Positions 41,457 to 51,932 of a stretch of DNA of 64,000 nt are shown piece by piece; within the stretch, counting starts at the first letter, position 1, and the number at the start of each line of letters is the position of its first letter. The stretch is taken from assembly GCF_030866745.1 (NCBI RefSeq), contig NZ_CP133016.1:2094001-2158000 (forward strand). The letters run 5' to 3'. The notes beneath the pieces were generated by a model, which was given only the letters and a program-made list of their open reading frames with translations, was not told where the DNA came from and did not search any database. This stretch comes from Sphingomonas flavescens. GTDB taxonomy: Bacteria > Pseudomonadota > Alphaproteobacteria > Sphingomonadales > Sphingomonadaceae. The translations under genes and the position numbers were made by a program.

Positions 41457-43783
41457 ACTTTCGCAGCCTGCTTGCAACCGCTGCCTTTCTCGCCGCCGCG
41501 CAGCCCGCGCTCGCAGCGCCGATCGAGCACAAGGCGACAGGACTGTCTGCGTCCTCCGCCGACGCCGGCATGCAGATCACTGCGCTGACCGACTCCATCA
41601 TCCGCGTGCGTGTGGCGCAGGGCGGCAAATTTCCGGAAGATGCGAGCTGGGCGGTTCCTGCCGCGGTGCGCCACCAGTCGGTCAACGTCACGCAGTCCGC
41701 CGACGGATTCCGGACCCGGGCCCTCGATGTGCATCTCGATCCGCAACTCGGCCTGACAGTCAACGACCTTCAGGGCCGCACCATCGTCGCCGACGCCGCC
41801 AATCCGCTCAGCTTCGCCGGCCGTGGCTTCATGCTGCGCAAGAAGCTGCCGATCGACCAGCGCATCTACGGCATGGGCGACAAGACCGGCGGCATGGACC
41901 GTCGCGGCGCCGCCTTCGTCGACTGGAACACCGACTTCTTCGGTTTCGCCCCTTGGAGCGACCCGATCTACAAGTCGATCCCGTTCTACATCGGCGTCGC
42001 CAGTGACGGCTATGCCTACGGCCTGTTCCTCGACAACAGCTGGCGCAGCAATTTCGACTTCGGCCATCGCGACGCGGATGCGATCGAGCTGAGCGCCCCC
42101 GACGGCCCGATCGACTATTACGTCATTGCCGGCCCGACCGTTGCCGACGTCGTCCGCAACTACCAGACGCTGACCGGCCGGGCACCGCTGCCGCCGCAAT
42201 GGGCGCTCGGTTACCAGCAGTCGCGCTGGGGCTATTCCAGCGACAAGGAAGTGCGCGCCATCGCCTCGCGACTGCGCTCCGACCAGATTCCTGCCGACGT
42301 TATCTGGATGGACATCGACTACCAGGAGAAGAACCGGCCGTTCACTGTCAACAAGACGATCTTTCCTGATCTCAAGAAGCTGAACACCGATCTGAATGCC
42401 GAGGGCGTCAGGCTGGTGGCGATCACTGACCTCCACGTCGCATATCTGCCCAAGCAGGGGTACGCGCCGTTCGACACGGGTGAGGCCGGCAACCATTTCG
42501 TGCGCAAGGCCGACGGCAGCCTCTACGTTGCGCCGGTGTGGCCGGGCCCGGCCGTGTTCCCGGACTTCACCCGCGCCGCGACGCGCAGCTGGTGGGGCGG
42601 CCTCTACAACGATTTCGTCGCCGACGGCTTCGCCGGTTTCTGGAACGACATGAACGAGCCGGCGGTGTTCGAAACGCCGACCAAGACGATGCCGGTCGAC
42701 AACCTCCACCGCATCGACAGCGACGACTTCGCGCCGCGCGACGCGACGCATTCCGAAATCCACAACGTGTTCGGGATGCAGAACACGCGCGGCACGTACG
42801 AGGGAATGCTGAAACTGCGCCCGAACGTGCGCCCCTTCGTCATGACCCGCGCCACCTATGCCGGGGGCCAGCGCTATGCGGTGACCTGGACGGGCGACAA
42901 CAGCTCGACCTGGGACCATCTCCGTCTGTGCGTCCAGCAGTCGCTGAACCTCGGCCTGTCGGGATTCACCTACACCGGCTGCGACGTCGGCGGCTTCGTG
43001 GGCGGCGCGAGCCCTGATTTGCTCACGCGCTGGTATGAGATCGCCGCCTTCACGCCTGTGTTCCGCAACCATGCCGCCAACGATGCGCCGCATGCCGAGC
43101 CTTGGGTCGACGGCCCTGAGCACCTCGCCATCCGCCGAAAGTTCATCGAAGAACGCTACCGCCTGATGCCGTATCTCTACGCGGTGGCCGAGCAGAATTC
43201 GCGCACCGGCGACCCGGTGATGCGGCCGGTCTTCTACGATTATCCGGACGCGCTGAAGTTCGACTGCGACAGCGCGCTTACCTTCACTGTCGGCGGCAAG
43301 CTGCTCGTCGCCGCGCCGCCGCGCCCGGAATCGCCAAAAGACTACAAGGTGTGCCTCCCATCCGGCGGCTGGTACGACTACTGGACTGGGCAGCCGGTTA
43401 CCGAGACCAAGTTCACCGCTCCGAACCGCCTTGACTACGTGCCGCTCTACGTTCGCGCCGGTACCATTCTTCCGCGCCAGCCGCTGACGCAGAGCACGAT
43501 GATTAAGCCGACGGGAGCGCTCTTGCTCGACGTCTATCCGGGCCAGGATTGCCGCGGGGAAATCTACCTCGACGATGGCATCAGCATCAAAGGCGACAGC
43601 CTGCGTCAGACGGTCACCTGCTCGGTGACGCCGCGCGGCGTCGCGCTGAACTTCGGCGCGCGCACTGGCAAGTTCCGGCCGTGGTGGAAGCAAATTGCGG
43701 TGACCGTGCACGGCGCCGCTCCCGCGCAGATCACGATCGCGGATCACCCCAAGGCCGGTGAAGTTCTGATCGCGGCAAAGTAA
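41453..43783 (+). CDS. Secreted GH31 alpha-glucosidase
   Basis: 776 residues with a signal peptide ending QPALAAP. N-terminal beta-sandwich, then a GH31 catalytic barrel: YQQSRWGYSS, VIWMDIDYQ, nucleophile Asp399 in FWNDMNEP and acid/base Asp482 in TWTGDNSSTWD, followed by GFTYTGCDVGGF. C-terminal beta domains end at residue 776. It releases terminal alpha-glucose from malto- or isomalto-oligosaccharides, here in the periplasm. ATGA overlap with the GH13 alpha-glucosidase indicates translational coupling. Together with the GH13 enzymes it completes conversion of alpha-glucan to glucose. Confidence 0.93.
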   Translation: MNFRSLLATAAFLAAAQPALAAPIEHKATGLSASSADAGMQITALTDSIIRVRVAQGGKFPEDASWAVPAAVRHQSVNVTQSADGFRTRALDVHLDPQLGLTVNDLQGRTIVADAANPLSFAGRGFMLRKKLPIDQRIYGMGDKTGGMDRRGAAFVDWNTDFFGFAPWSDPIYKSIPFYIGVASDGYAYGLFLDNSWRSNFDFGHRDADAIELSAPDGPIDYYVIAGPTVADVVRNYQTLTGRAPLPPQWALGYQQSRWGYSSDKEVRAIASRLRSDQIPADVIWMDIDYQEKNRPFTVNKTIFPDLKKLNTDLNAEGVRLVAITDLHVAYLPKQGYAPFDTGEAGNHFVRKADGSLYVAPVWPGPAVFPDFTRAATRSWWGGLYNDFVADGFAGFWNDMNEPAVFETPTKTMPVDNLHRIDSDDFAPRDATHSEIHNVFGMQNTRGTYEGMLKLRPNVRPFVMTRATYAGGQRYAVTWTGDNSSTWDHLRLCVQQSLNLGLSGFTYTGCDVGGFVGGASPDLLTRWYEIAAFTPVFRNHAANDAPHAEPWVDGPEHLAIRRKFIEERYRLMPYLYAVAEQNSRTGDPVMRPVFYDYPDALKFDCDSALTFTVGGKLLVAAPPRPESPKDYKVCLPSGGWYDYWTGQPVTETKFTAPNRLDYVPLYVRAGTILPRQPLTQSTMIKPTGALLLDVYPGQDCRGEIYLDDGISIKGDSLRQTVTCSVTPRGVALNFGARTGKFRPWWKQIAVTVHGAAPAQITIADHPKAGEVLIAAK

Positions 43784-43793
43784 CGCGCGTCAC

Positions 43794-45284
43794 GTGACTG
43801 ACCCGCGTCCGCGTTCGATCTGCATTCTCGGCGGCGGCACCGCCGGCTGGATGGCGGCCAACCTGTTCCAGCATCACTGGGGCAAGCTCGGCACCCGCAT
43901 TCAGCTGATCGAATCCAGCGATATCGGCATCATCGGGGTGGGTGAGGGATCGACGCCGCAGCTCAAGGCTTTCTTCGACAAGCTCGGCATCGCCGAGCGC
44001 GAATGGATGCCGCGCTGCGGCGCGACCTACAAGACCGGGATCGAGTTCATCGGCTGGTCCGACCGCCCGGGGTTCGAACGCTACTTCCACCCGTTCCCGA
44101 CCGACCTCGACAGCCACACCGCGCCGCTGTTCTTCCACAACGCGCACGCGCGGCGGAACGGCGTGGATGTTCCCGCGCATCCCGATCCGTATTTCGTGCC
44201 AACCGCGCTCGCCCGCGAACGGCTCGCGCCAATGCCGCCTGAGAACTTCCCGTTCGAAACCAGCTACGGCTACCACTTCGACGCGCATCGCGTCAGCGCG
44301 TACCTGCGCGAAGTCGCGACGGGCCGCGGCGTCGAACATGTCGACGCCAGGATTGCATCCGTCGAAATGGCTGCCGACGGGAATGTCGCGGCACTGCTCA
44401 GCGACGATGGGCGCCGCTTCGAAGCCGACCTTTTCGTCGACGCCAGCGGCTTCCACGCGATGATCATCGAAGGTGCGCTCGGCGAGCCGCACCGCAGTTT
44501 CGCCGACAACCTGTTCAACGACAGTGCGGTCGTCTGCCCGATGCCGACGCGCGACAGCGGACCGGACGTCTGCACGCGCGCGTTTGCCAAGTCCGCCGGC
44601 TGGATCTGGGAAATTCCGCTGACTGAGCGCGTCGGCAATGGCTACGTTTATTCGTCGCGCTACCTGGACCGCGAGCAAGCCGCTGCCGAGCTGCGCGACC
44701 ATCTCGGCCTCGCCGAGGATGCGGAAGTCCGCCACCTCAACATGCGCGTCGGCCGCATCGAACGGAGCTGGGTCGCCAACTGCCTCGCCATCGGCCTGGC
44801 GCAGGGCTTCATCGAACCGCTCGAAGCCACCGCACTTCACATTGTCATCGCCACGGTCGAAGGCTTCATTTGCGAAGTTGACGCCAACGGCGGCCGCGAA
44901 CGATTCAATGCCGACATCGCGCGCCGCTACGAAGGCATCCGCGACTACATCGTCTGCCACTACCGAACCGCACCCCGGTCCGACACAGAATACTGGCGCG
45001 ATGCGACCAAGCACGACAATTTGTCCGACAGCCTCAAACGCATCATGACCGCCTGGTTCACCGGCGCTGATCTTGCGCAGGAAGTGCTGCGCCAAGGCAT
45101 CGAAGGCTATTACAGCCCCGTCTCCTGGCACTGCATGCTTGCGGGCTACGGCAACTTCCCGCGTCCCGACCAGCTGCGGCCTGTCGCTAACCAGCCTGAC
45201 ATGGACGCGGTCGACCGCTTCATCCGCGGCTGCCTGATGAACTTTCCCACCCACCGCGACGCGCTCGCGCGACTGGAGGCATGA
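43794..45284 (+). CDS. Flavin-dependent tryptophan halogenase family protein 3 (divergent)
   Basis: 496 residues from GTG 43794. GGGTAGW (13-19), Lys80 (ATYKTG) and Glu344 (EPLEAT) are conserved, but the halogenase motif reads GWIWEIPLTERVGNGYVY and the Glu block is PLEATALHIV rather than PLESTSIHL, so it belongs to a different branch from proteins 1 and 2. It keeps WxWxIP and all catalytic residues. It lies ten bases after the GH31 gene and overlaps the esterase start by four bases. No reductase gene is close. Substrate unknown. Confidence 0.85.
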   Translation: MTDPRPRSICILGGGTAGWMAANLFQHHWGKLGTRIQLIESSDIGIIGVGEGSTPQLKAFFDKLGIAEREWMPRCGATYKTGIEFIGWSDRPGFERYFHPFPTDLDSHTAPLFFHNAHARRNGVDVPAHPDPYFVPTALARERLAPMPPENFPFETSYGYHFDAHRVSAYLREVATGRGVEHVDARIASVEMAADGNVAALLSDDGRRFEADLFVDASGFHAMIIEGALGEPHRSFADNLFNDSAVVCPMPTRDSGPDVCTRAFAKSAGWIWEIPLTERVGNGYVYSSRYLDREQAAAELRDHLGLAEDAEVRHLNMRVGRIERSWVANCLAIGLAQGFIEPLEATALHIVIATVEGFICEVDANGGRERFNADIARRYEGIRDYIVCHYRTAPRSDTEYWRDATKHDNLSDSLKRIMTAWFTGADLAQEVLRQGIEGYYSPVSWHCMLAGYGNFPRPDQLRPVANQPDMDAVDRFIRGCLMNFPTHRDALARLEA

Positions 45285-46240
45285 TGATCCGCAAACTGCT
45301 CCTGCTCACCGCCCTCGCCTTCGGCAGCGCTGCATCCGCGCAGACGGCACCGGACAAGGCGCAGGGGCCCGTGCACGTCGCCGCAGGCACCATCGTTGAT
45401 CTCGGCATCCTGAACAGCAAATTCACCGACCCGCGGCGCGTCGTCGTGTGGTTGCCGCCGAACTACCGGCCGAACGGACCGAAGCACGCTGTCCTCTACA
45501 TGCACGATGGCCAGAACCTCTTCGACAAGGCGACCGCCGGCTATGGCATGGAGTGGGAGATCGACGAGCATCTCTCAAAGCTCATTGCCGAGAAGAAAGT
45601 GCGCCCGACCATCGTCGTCGGCATCTGGAGCACGCCCAAGCGCCTGCAGGAATATGTGCCGTCCAAGGCCTTCGCATCGTTGCCGCCCGAGTATCGCGAG
45701 AAGGTGCGCGCGCTGTACGGCGGCGACCCGCTATCCGACGGCTATCTGAAATTCATCGTCCAGGAGTTGCGGCCGGCGATCGACAAGCGCTTCAACGTCC
45801 GGACCGACCGCGCCAACACCGCCATCATGGGCTCGTCGATGGGCTCTCTCATCTCGCTCTATGCGATCGACGAATATCCCAACATTTTCGGCAGCGCGGG
45901 CATGATGTCGACCCACTGGCCGCTGTTCCTGAAGCCCGACGGCCAGTCCGTCACCCAGGAAGAATATGAGGTCGTTTCAAAGGCCTTCGAACGCTACCTC
46001 GCGCCCGCGCTGCCCGATCCGCGCACGCACCGTCTCTATTTCGACCACGGCACCGAGACACTCGACGCCATTTACAAGCAGTATCAGGACCGGGTCGACG
46101 CCGTGGTCGCGAAGCGCGGCTATCGTCAGGGGCAGAACTGGCTGACCCGCAACTTCCCCGGCCAGAAGCATAATGAGATCAGCTGGGCGTCGCGGGTCGA
46201 TATCCCGCTGCAGTTCCTGCTGCCGGCTTCAGGCCGCTAA
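45281..46240 (+). CDS. Secreted alpha/beta-hydrolase, putative esterase (esterase D/Fes-like)
   Basis: 319 residues with a signal peptide (LLLLTALAFGSAASAQ). VVVWLPPNYRPNGPKHAVLYMHDGQNLFD and the nucleophile elbow GSSMGS (Ser186) place it with IroE/Fes/esterase D-like hydrolases; the acidic residue is probably in HGTETLD and the His in KHNEISW. Secreted members de-esterify oligosaccharides or cleave siderophore esters; some are maltose-stimulated in Sphingomonads by annotation habit only. As the last gene of the alpha-glucan string it may remove acyl groups from the glucan. Its 3' end overlaps eda by 12 bases. Confidence 0.8.
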   Translation: MMIRKLLLLTALAFGSAASAQTAPDKAQGPVHVAAGTIVDLGILNSKFTDPRRVVVWLPPNYRPNGPKHAVLYMHDGQNLFDKATAGYGMEWEIDEHLSKLIAEKKVRPTIVVGIWSTPKRLQEYVPSKAFASLPPEYREKVRALYGGDPLSDGYLKFIVQELRPAIDKRFNVRTDRANTAIMGSSMGSLISLYAIDEYPNIFGSAGMMSTHWPLFLKPDGQSVTQEEYEVVSKAFERYLAPALPDPRTHRLYFDHGTETLDAIYKQYQDRVDAVVAKRGYRQGQNWLTRNFPGQKHNEISWASRVDIPLQFLLPASGR

Positions 46241-46837
46241 CGCCGCGGCGGCCCGGGCGCGCTCGCCGATGGTGGCGAGGTCGTCACCCGGCTTCACGAA
46301 CCAGGTCCCGCCGACGCACAACACCGGATCCAGCGCCAGCCAGTCGGCGGCGGTATCCGGCCGGATGCCGCCGGTCGGGCAGAAGCGCACGTGGGCGAAC
46401 GGCCCCGCCAGCGCCTTCAGCGTGGGAATGCCGCCCGACGCTTCGGCCGGGAAGAATTTGAACCGCTCCAGCCCAAGGTCCAGCCCCCGCATGATGTCGC
46501 CGGCGTTCGCCGTACCCGGCAGGAACGGGACGCCCGAAGCAACCGCAGCTTTGCCAAGCGGCTCGGTCAAGCCGGGCGAGACGATGAACTGGCTGCCCGC
46601 ATCGATCGCCTGATCCAGCTGCCGTTCGTTGAGCACCGTCCCCGCGCCCGCGATCGCGCCCTCGACCTTCGACATCGCGCGGATCGCGTCGAGCGCCAGC
46701 GGCGTCCTCAACGTGATCTCCAGCACCGGCAGCCCGGCCTCGACGAACGTCTCGGCCAGCGCCGACCAGTCCATCTCTTGCTCTAGCACCAGCACCGGGA
46801 TCACCGGCGCGGTGCGCATCACCTCGTCGACGGTCAT
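46229..46837 (-). CDS. eda: 2-keto-3-deoxy-6-phosphogluconate aldolase
   Basis: 202 residues of the small trimeric class I aldolase fold. The catalytic Glu is in GLPVLEITLRT and the Schiff-base Lys in RFKFFPAE; phosphate binding is by PTGGI. It splits KDPG into pyruvate and glyceraldehyde-3-phosphate, the last step of the Entner-Doudoroff pathway. Its start overlaps the stop of glk (ATGA), and the four genes zwf-edd-glk-eda form one unit in which the three distal genes overlap by four bases each. Confidence 0.96.
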   Translation of the reverse strand: MTVDEVMRTAPVIPVLVLEQEMDWSALAETFVEAGLPVLEITLRTPLALDAIRAMSKVEGAIAGAGTVLNERQLDQAIDAGSQFIVSPGLTEPLGKAAVASGVPFLPGTANAGDIMRGLDLGLERFKFFPAEASGGIPTLKALAGPFAHVRFCPTGGIRPDTAADWLALDPVLCVGGTWFVKPGDDLATIGERARAAAALAA

Positions 46838-47802
46838 CCATGTTCCTTTGCGAACGCGGCCGCCGCGCCGAACAGGCCCGGCTCGGGATAGGTGATTAGC
46901 TTGACCGGCATGTCGTCCATGCGCCGCTCGAAGCGGCCCTTGGCGATGAACCGGTCGCGGAAACCCGATCGCGGCAGATGATCGACCAGCCTCAGCCCAA
47001 GCCCGCCGGCGATCACCACCGCCGACCCCCCCTGCGCCAGCGACAGGTCGCCCGCCACGGCGCCCAGCGTCAGGCAGAATCGATCCAGCGCCGCATTCGC
47101 AAGGCTGTCCTGATTATTCAGCGCCGCGGTCCACAATTCCTTCTCGTCATGGAAGGTCGTGCCGCGCCCCTCAATCGTCGCCAGTGCGTCGTAGATGTTC
47201 CACAGCCCGCGCCCGGAAATCAGGCGCTCGATCGACACCCGCCGGAAGTTACGGCGCATGTGCGAGAGGATCTGGTCTTCAAGTTTGTCGAGCGGCGCGA
47301 AGTCGACGTGCCCACCCTCGGTCTCGATCACCTCATAATGGTCGGGCTTGCGCAGTAGTGCCGCAACGCCGAGGCCCGTGCCGGGACCAAGGATGGAAAT
47401 GACACCGTGATCGGGCAGCGAGCGTTCCGGCCCGCACACATGCAGGAACTGGTCCTCGGGCAGCGTCGCCACCGCGTAACCCACCGCGCCGAAATCGTTG
47501 ACGATGGTGAAGCGGTCGACGCCCAGCCGCTCCTTCATAAGCGCCGGACGGATGACCCAGGGATTGTTGGTCAGCTTCAGCACTTCGCCGCCGACCGGTC
47601 CCGCAAACGACAGCGCTAGCTCGTTCGGCAGATCGATGTTCTGCCGCCGCCCGAATTCCTGCCACGCCAGCTGGAAGCTGCCATGATCGGCGGTTTGCAG
47701 CTTGACCTGATCGCCCAGAGAGACGACGCGGCCGCCCTCAATCTGTGCGACGGCGAAGCGGGCGTGCGTTCCGCCGACGTCGGCGACGGCAATCTCTCTC
47801 AT
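46834..47802 (-). CDS. glk: Glucokinase
   Basis: 322 residues beginning [15 protein letters not shown], the phosphate-binding loop of the proteobacterial ROK-independent glucokinase family. [28 protein letters not shown] (catalytic Asp) and [12 protein letters not shown] follow in order. It phosphorylates cytosolic glucose brought in by the hexose carriers at 29-32 kb. ATGA overlaps on both sides (edd upstream, eda downstream) imply stoichiometric translation with the Entner-Doudoroff enzymes. Confidence 0.96.
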   Translation of the reverse strand: MREIAVADVGGTHARFAVAQIEGGRVVSLGDQVKLQTADHGSFQLAWQEFGRRQNIDLPNELALSFAGPVGGEVLKLTNNPWVIRPALMKERLGVDRFTIVNDFGAVGYAVATLPEDQFLHVCGPERSLPDHGVISILGPGTGLGVAALLRKPDHYEVIETEGGHVDFAPLDKLEDQILSHMRRNFRRVSIERLISGRGLWNIYDALATIEGRGTTFHDEKELWTAALNNQDSLANAALDRFCLTLGAVAGDLSLAQGGSAVVIAGGLGLRLVDHLPRSGFRDRFIAKGRFERRMDDMPVKLITYPEPGLFGAAAAFAKEHG

Positions 47803-49637
47803 GAGCGCTCCGTTTCGAAGCCGTGCGGCTGCTCCGCCTCCATTGCGGCCAGCATCGCAGATCCGCCATGCTCGGCATCGCTCGCCGTCAGCCGCATCAG
47901 CGCGAACAGCTCGCGTCCGGTTCCGGCAGGCGGCGGCGGCGCGTTGGCTGCAGGTCGTGAAGCGAGATCGACGCCCACCGCTTCCAGTGTGCCGGTATGG
48001 GCGTCGAGCCGGATCAGATCCCCGTCCTGCACCCGCGCCAGCGGACCATCGGGTAGCGCCTCAGGCGACACATGTATCGCCGCCGGCACCTTGCCGCTCG
48101 CCCCCGACATCCGTCCATCGGTAATCAGCGCCACGCGATGCCCGCGGTCCTGCAGTACACCCAAAGCGGGCACGAGCTTATGCAGCTCGGGCATGCCGTT
48201 CGACCGCGGCCCCTGAAACCGCACGACCACCGCGACGTCGCCGTCCAGCTCGCCGTCCTTGAACGCCTGCAGCACTTGGTCCTGATCGGAGAAGCAGCGT
48301 GCGGGCGCCTCGATCAGCCAGCGCGTCTCGTCCACCGCGCTCGTCTTGAACACCGCACGGCCAAGGTTTCCCTTCACCAGCCGCGTGCCGCCATCGGCCA
48401 GAAACGGATCGGTCACGGGTCGCAGCATGTCGACGTCGGCGCTTTCCTCCGTCGGCTTCCACACCAGCTCGTCGCCGTGCAGCTCGGGCTGGCCGATCCA
48501 CGCGTCCATCGTGTCGGCGCCCGCGGTCAGCGTGTCGGTGTGCAGCAGGCCCTCGCGGCTCAGCGTATAGGTGATGAACGCCATCCCGCCCGCGTCCTGA
48601 AAGTCGTTCACATCCTTCGATCCGTTGGGATAGACGCGCGCGATCAGCGGCACTGCGGACGACAGCTCGTCAAGATCCTGCCAGTCGACGATGATCCCCG
48701 CCGCGCGAGCGATCGCCGGTAGATGGATGAAGTGATTGGTCGATCCTCCGGTCGCCACCAGTCCGATCATCGCGTTGACGATGGACTTCTCGTCGACCAC
48801 CTCGCCCAGCGGCCGCGCGCCGTCCTTGGCAAGACTTGCCAACCGATGCACCGCCGCCCGAGTCAGCGCCTGACGCAGCGGCGTGCCGGGATTGATGAAG
48901 GCGGCGTTGGGGATATGCAGCCCCATCAGCTCCATCATCATCTGATTGGAATTCGCGGTGCCGTAAAAGGTGCACGTGCCCGGCGCGTGGTATGAACGGC
49001 TCTCCGCCTCCAGCAACTCGGTCTTGCCAACTTTCCCTTCCGCATAAAGCTGGCGGATACGCTGCTTTTCTTTGTTGGGCAGGCCCGACGGCATCGGCCC
49101 GCCCGGAACCAGCAGCATCGGAAGATGACCGAAACGCAGCGCCCCGATCAGCAGCCCCGGCACGATCTTGTCGCAAATGCCGAGCAGCGCCGCCGCATCA
49201 AACATGCCATGGCTCAGCGCCACCGCCGTCGACATGGCGATGACGTCCCGGCTGAACAGCGACAGGTCCATGCCCGGCTGGCCCTGCGTCACCCCGTCGC
49301 ACATCGCCGGCACGCCGCCCGCGACCTGCGCGGTCGCGCCAACCTCGCGCGCGAAGATTTTCATCTGCTCGGGATAGCGGCCATACGGCTGATGCGCCGA
49401 CAGCATGTCGTTATACGCGGTGACTATGCCGATGTTCGGACCGCTGAGGTGGCTGATCGCCGCCTTGTCCTCACCCGCCGCCGCAAAGCCGTGTGCGAAA
49501 TTGCCGCAGCTCAGCCGCGGGCGGTTGATGCCCCGCTCGCGCTGCTCGGCCATCAGTTCCAGGTAGCGGCGGCGCGTCGGCTTCGAACGCTCGATGATCC
49601 GGTCCGTGACCGCCGCAACGTTCGAATTCAAAGGCAT
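47799..49637 (-). CDS. edd: 6-Phosphogluconate dehydratase
   Basis: 612 residues, full length for the IlvD/Edd family. [36 protein letters not shown] and GICDKIVPG carry the cysteines that bind the iron-sulfur cluster; [23 protein letters not shown] is the C-terminal signature. It dehydrates 6-phosphogluconate to KDPG. Ten bases separate it from zwf upstream and it overlaps glk downstream by four. Confidence 0.97.
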   Translation of the reverse strand: MPLNSNVAAVTDRIIERSKPTRRRYLELMAEQRERGINRPRLSCGNFAHGFAAAGEDKAAISHLSGPNIGIVTAYNDMLSAHQPYGRYPEQMKIFAREVGATAQVAGGVPAMCDGVTQGQPGMDLSLFSRDVIAMSTAVALSHGMFDAAALLGICDKIVPGLLIGALRFGHLPMLLVPGGPMPSGLPNKEKQRIRQLYAEGKVGKTELLEAESRSYHAPGTCTFYGTANSNQMMMELMGLHIPNAAFINPGTPLRQALTRAAVHRLASLAKDGARPLGEVVDEKSIVNAMIGLVATGGSTNHFIHLPAIARAAGIIVDWQDLDELSSAVPLIARVYPNGSKDVNDFQDAGGMAFITYTLSREGLLHTDTLTAGADTMDAWIGQPELHGDELVWKPTEESADVDMLRPVTDPFLADGGTRLVKGNLGRAVFKTSAVDETRWLIEAPARCFSDQDQVLQAFKDGELDGDVAVVVRFQGPRSNGMPELHKLVPALGVLQDRGHRVALITDGRMSGASGKVPAAIHVSPEALPDGPLARVQDGDLIRLDAHTGTLEAVGVDLASRPAANAPPPPAGTGRELFALMRLTASDAEHGGSAMLAAMEAEQPHGFETERS

Positions 49638-49647
49638 TCGTCTCGTC

Positions 49648-51105
49648 CTATTCGTGCCAGCTGATGCCGTCGCGCTCGGTCAGCGCGATGGCCGCCGATG
49701 GCCCCCAGGTTCCCGCCGCATAAGGCCGCGGTGTCATGCCCTTGTCGGCCCAGGCGGCGCGGATCTTGTCGATCCACCCCCACTGCGCCTCCACCTCGTC
49801 GCGGCGGACGAACAACGTCGGGTCGCCCTCGATCAAATCGAGCAGCAGTCGCTCGTAGGCGATGCGCCGCCGAAACTCGCTAAACGCATTCGCCAGCCCA
49901 AGGTCGAGCGGCACCTCCCGCAGCCGCACGCCCTGGCGGTCTAGGCCCGGCATCTTGGCCATCATTCGCAGCTCGATGCTCTCTTCCGGCTGCAGCCCGA
50001 TGATCAATTTGTTCGGCCGGCTCGTCGCCCCGCGCGACGCGAAAATCGAGAAGGGGACGTCCTTGAACTGTATGTAGATCTGCGTGTTGCGGCCCGGCAT
50101 CCTTTTGCCGGTCCGCAGGTAAAAGGGGACGCCCTTCCACCGCCAGTTGTCGACGTGCGCCTTCAGCGCGACGAAGGTCTCCGTGCCACTCGCGCGTCCC
50201 AGCTCGTCGGCATAGCCGGGCACCGTTTCGCCATCGATGGCGCCGCGCGCATATTGGCCGATGACGCTGTTCGCCTCCGCATCGGCGCCCGTGATCGGCC
50301 GCAGCGCGCGCAACACCTTCACCTTTTCGTCGCGAACGGCGGTCGCGTCGAAGTCGCTCGGCGGCTCCATCGCGACCAGCGCCAGCAGCTGCAGCATGTG
50401 GTTTTGCACCATGTCGCGCAGCGCGCCGCTGCTCTCGTAATAATCCGCGCGGCCCTCCAGCCCGACCGTCTCCGCAACCGTGATCTGGACGTGGTCGATA
50501 TGCGCGCTGTTCCACAGCGGCTCGAACATCAGATTGGCGAAACGCAGCGCCAGCAGGTTCTGGACCGTCTCCTTGCCCAGATAATGGTCGATCCGGAACG
50601 TCCGCTCTTCCGGGAATGCCGCGGCCACCGCGTCGTTGATTTCGCGGCTGCTCTCCAGGTCGGTGCCCAGCGGCTTTTCCAGCGCCATCCGCACCGTCGG
50701 ACAGGCGAGGCCCGCAGCCTCCAGCCCGTCGATGGTCGGCTTGAACAGCGACGGCGCGGTCGACAGGAAAATCGCGACGCCATGGCACGGATCGCCGATC
50801 GCGCGCGCGAGATCGGCGAAGTGCTCCGCCTCGTTGATGTCCAGCGGCACATAATGCAGCCGCTCGAGGAAGCGCTCGGCAACTTCGCTGCTGTAGAAAC
50901 CGTCGGGCAAATGCTCCTTCAGCGCCTCGTCGGCCCGCTCACGAAAGGCGCCGTCATCCAGCGCGGTCCGCGCGGTACCGATGATGCGCAGCTCGGGCGG
51001 CAGCAGATTGTCGGCGTCGAGCCCATAGAGCGAGGGCAGCAGCATCCGGCGCGCCAGGTCCCCGGTCGCGCCAAACAGTACCAGCGTGGATACCCGCTCC
51101 GTCAT
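49648..51105 (-). CDS. zwf: Glucose-6-phosphate 1-dehydrogenase
   Basis: 485 residues. The N-terminal [20 protein letters not shown] is the NADP-binding loop, and [15 protein letters not shown] is the active-site signature with the catalytic His/Lys environment. It oxidises glucose-6-phosphate to 6-phosphogluconolactone. No pgl (lactonase) gene follows, so that step is spontaneous or encoded elsewhere. First gene of the Entner-Doudoroff unit; its promoter must be within the 65 bases between 51106 and the terminator of carD or slightly upstream. Confidence 0.97.
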   Translation of the reverse strand: MTERVSTLVLFGATGDLARRMLLPSLYGLDADNLLPPELRIIGTARTALDDGAFRERADEALKEHLPDGFYSSEVAERFLERLHYVPLDINEAEHFADLARAIGDPCHGVAIFLSTAPSLFKPTIDGLEAAGLACPTVRMALEKPLGTDLESSREINDAVAAAFPEERTFRIDHYLGKETVQNLLALRFANLMFEPLWNSAHIDHVQITVAETVGLEGRADYYESSGALRDMVQNHMLQLLALVAMEPPSDFDATAVRDEKVKVLRALRPITGADAEANSVIGQYARGAIDGETVPGYADELGRASGTETFVALKAHVDNWRWKGVPFYLRTGKRMPGRNTQIYIQFKDVPFSIFASRGATSRPNKLIIGLQPEESIELRMMAKMPGLDRQGVRLREVPLDLGLANAFSEFRRRIAYERLLLDLIEGDPTLFVRRDEVEAQWGWIDKIRAAWADKGMTPRPYAAGTWGPSAAIALTERDGISWHE

Positions 51106-51170
51106 CGTCCCTCGCTATATTGCGCTTTGCGGTCGCGGCCAGCGTCTATTTCGCGCGTTGCAATCGTATT

Positions 51171-51205
51171 CAAAAGAAAAGGGCGCCCCAAGCGGGACGC
51201 CCTTT
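51171..51205 (-). terminator. Rho-independent terminator of carD
   Basis: On the minus strand, AAAGGGCG and CGCCCTTT arms plus CCC/GGG form a 12-base stem with one mismatch and a GCTT loop (51178-51205), followed by TTTTCTTTT. It ends 28 bases after the carD stop and insulates the zwf unit. Confidence 0.85.
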
Positions 51206-51232
51206 CCTTGTTTGCAGCATCAGAAGCGCGCG

Positions 51233-51766
51233 TTACGCGACTTCCGGCGCCTTGTGATGGATAACGGCAGCCTTGTTCAGGATGTCGAGAATCTTGGCCA
51301 GCGCAGCCTTCTCGTCCGTCTGCTCCATCGCGCCGAGCTCGCGCGCCAGGCGCGACGAGGCGGCTTCGAAGATCTGCCGTTCCGAATAGCTCTGCTCCGG
51401 CGCATCGTCCGGGCGGAACAGGTCACGGGTCACTTCGGCGATCGAGGTCAGGTCGCCCGAATTGATCTTCGCTTCATATTCCTGCGCGCGGCGCGACCAC
51501 ATGGTGCGCTTGACCTTCGGCTTGCCCTTCAGGGTTTCGAGCGCGTCCTTCATCGTCTTGTCCGACGACAGTTTGCGCATGCCGACCGAGTCCGCCTTGT
51601 TGACGGGGACGCGGAGGGTCATTTTCTCTTTTTCGAAACGCAGGACGTAAAGCTGAAGACTGGTACCGGCAATTTCGGTGCTTTGCAGCTCGACGACGCG
51701 GCCAACGCCATGCTTGGGGTAAACAACATAATCGCCAACGTCGAAGCTAAGCGCCTTTGTAGCCAT
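51233..51766 (-). CDS. CarD/CdnL family transcriptional regulator
   Basis: 177 residues. The N-terminal Tudor-like RNA polymerase interaction domain is FDVGDYVVYPKHGVGRVVELQSTEIAGTS...LRFEKEKMTLRVPV, and the helical C-terminal part contains RRAQEYEAKINSGDLTSIAEVTRDLF with the conserved WSRRAQEYE block that contacts promoter DNA. CdnL stabilises RNA polymerase open complexes at rRNA and growth genes in Caulobacter and others. A GGAAAGG ribosome site precedes it, and a small stem CGCGCT/AGCGCG (51800-51814) lies in its leader. Confidence 0.93.
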   Translation of the reverse strand: MATKALSFDVGDYVVYPKHGVGRVVELQSTEIAGTSLQLYVLRFEKEKMTLRVPVNKADSVGMRKLSSDKTMKDALETLKGKPKVKRTMWSRRAQEYEAKINSGDLTSIAEVTRDLFRPDDAPEQSYSERQIFEAASSRLARELGAMEQTDEKAALAKILDILNKAAVIHHKAPEVA

Positions 51767-51932
51767 TACTTACCTTTCCAATGCGGCAATAAGAGCCGGC
51801 GCGCTAAAAGCGCGTCCCCCGCATGCGGCCCCCCGGCCGCGGCTCATCTGCCTGTTGAGTGGCTTCCCTTGAAACAAAGGCCACTGCTGAATCGCCGTGG
51901 CCCCGTATGACGATTTTATAACACAACTGACC

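Noticed and set aside
41426-43747. A 773-codon open frame on the minus strand opposite the GH31 gene
   Set aside because: It mirrors GC-rich third-position bias of the GH31 gene, has low-complexity Arg/Val/Asp composition and no domain; the plus-strand gene has complete catalytic motifs.
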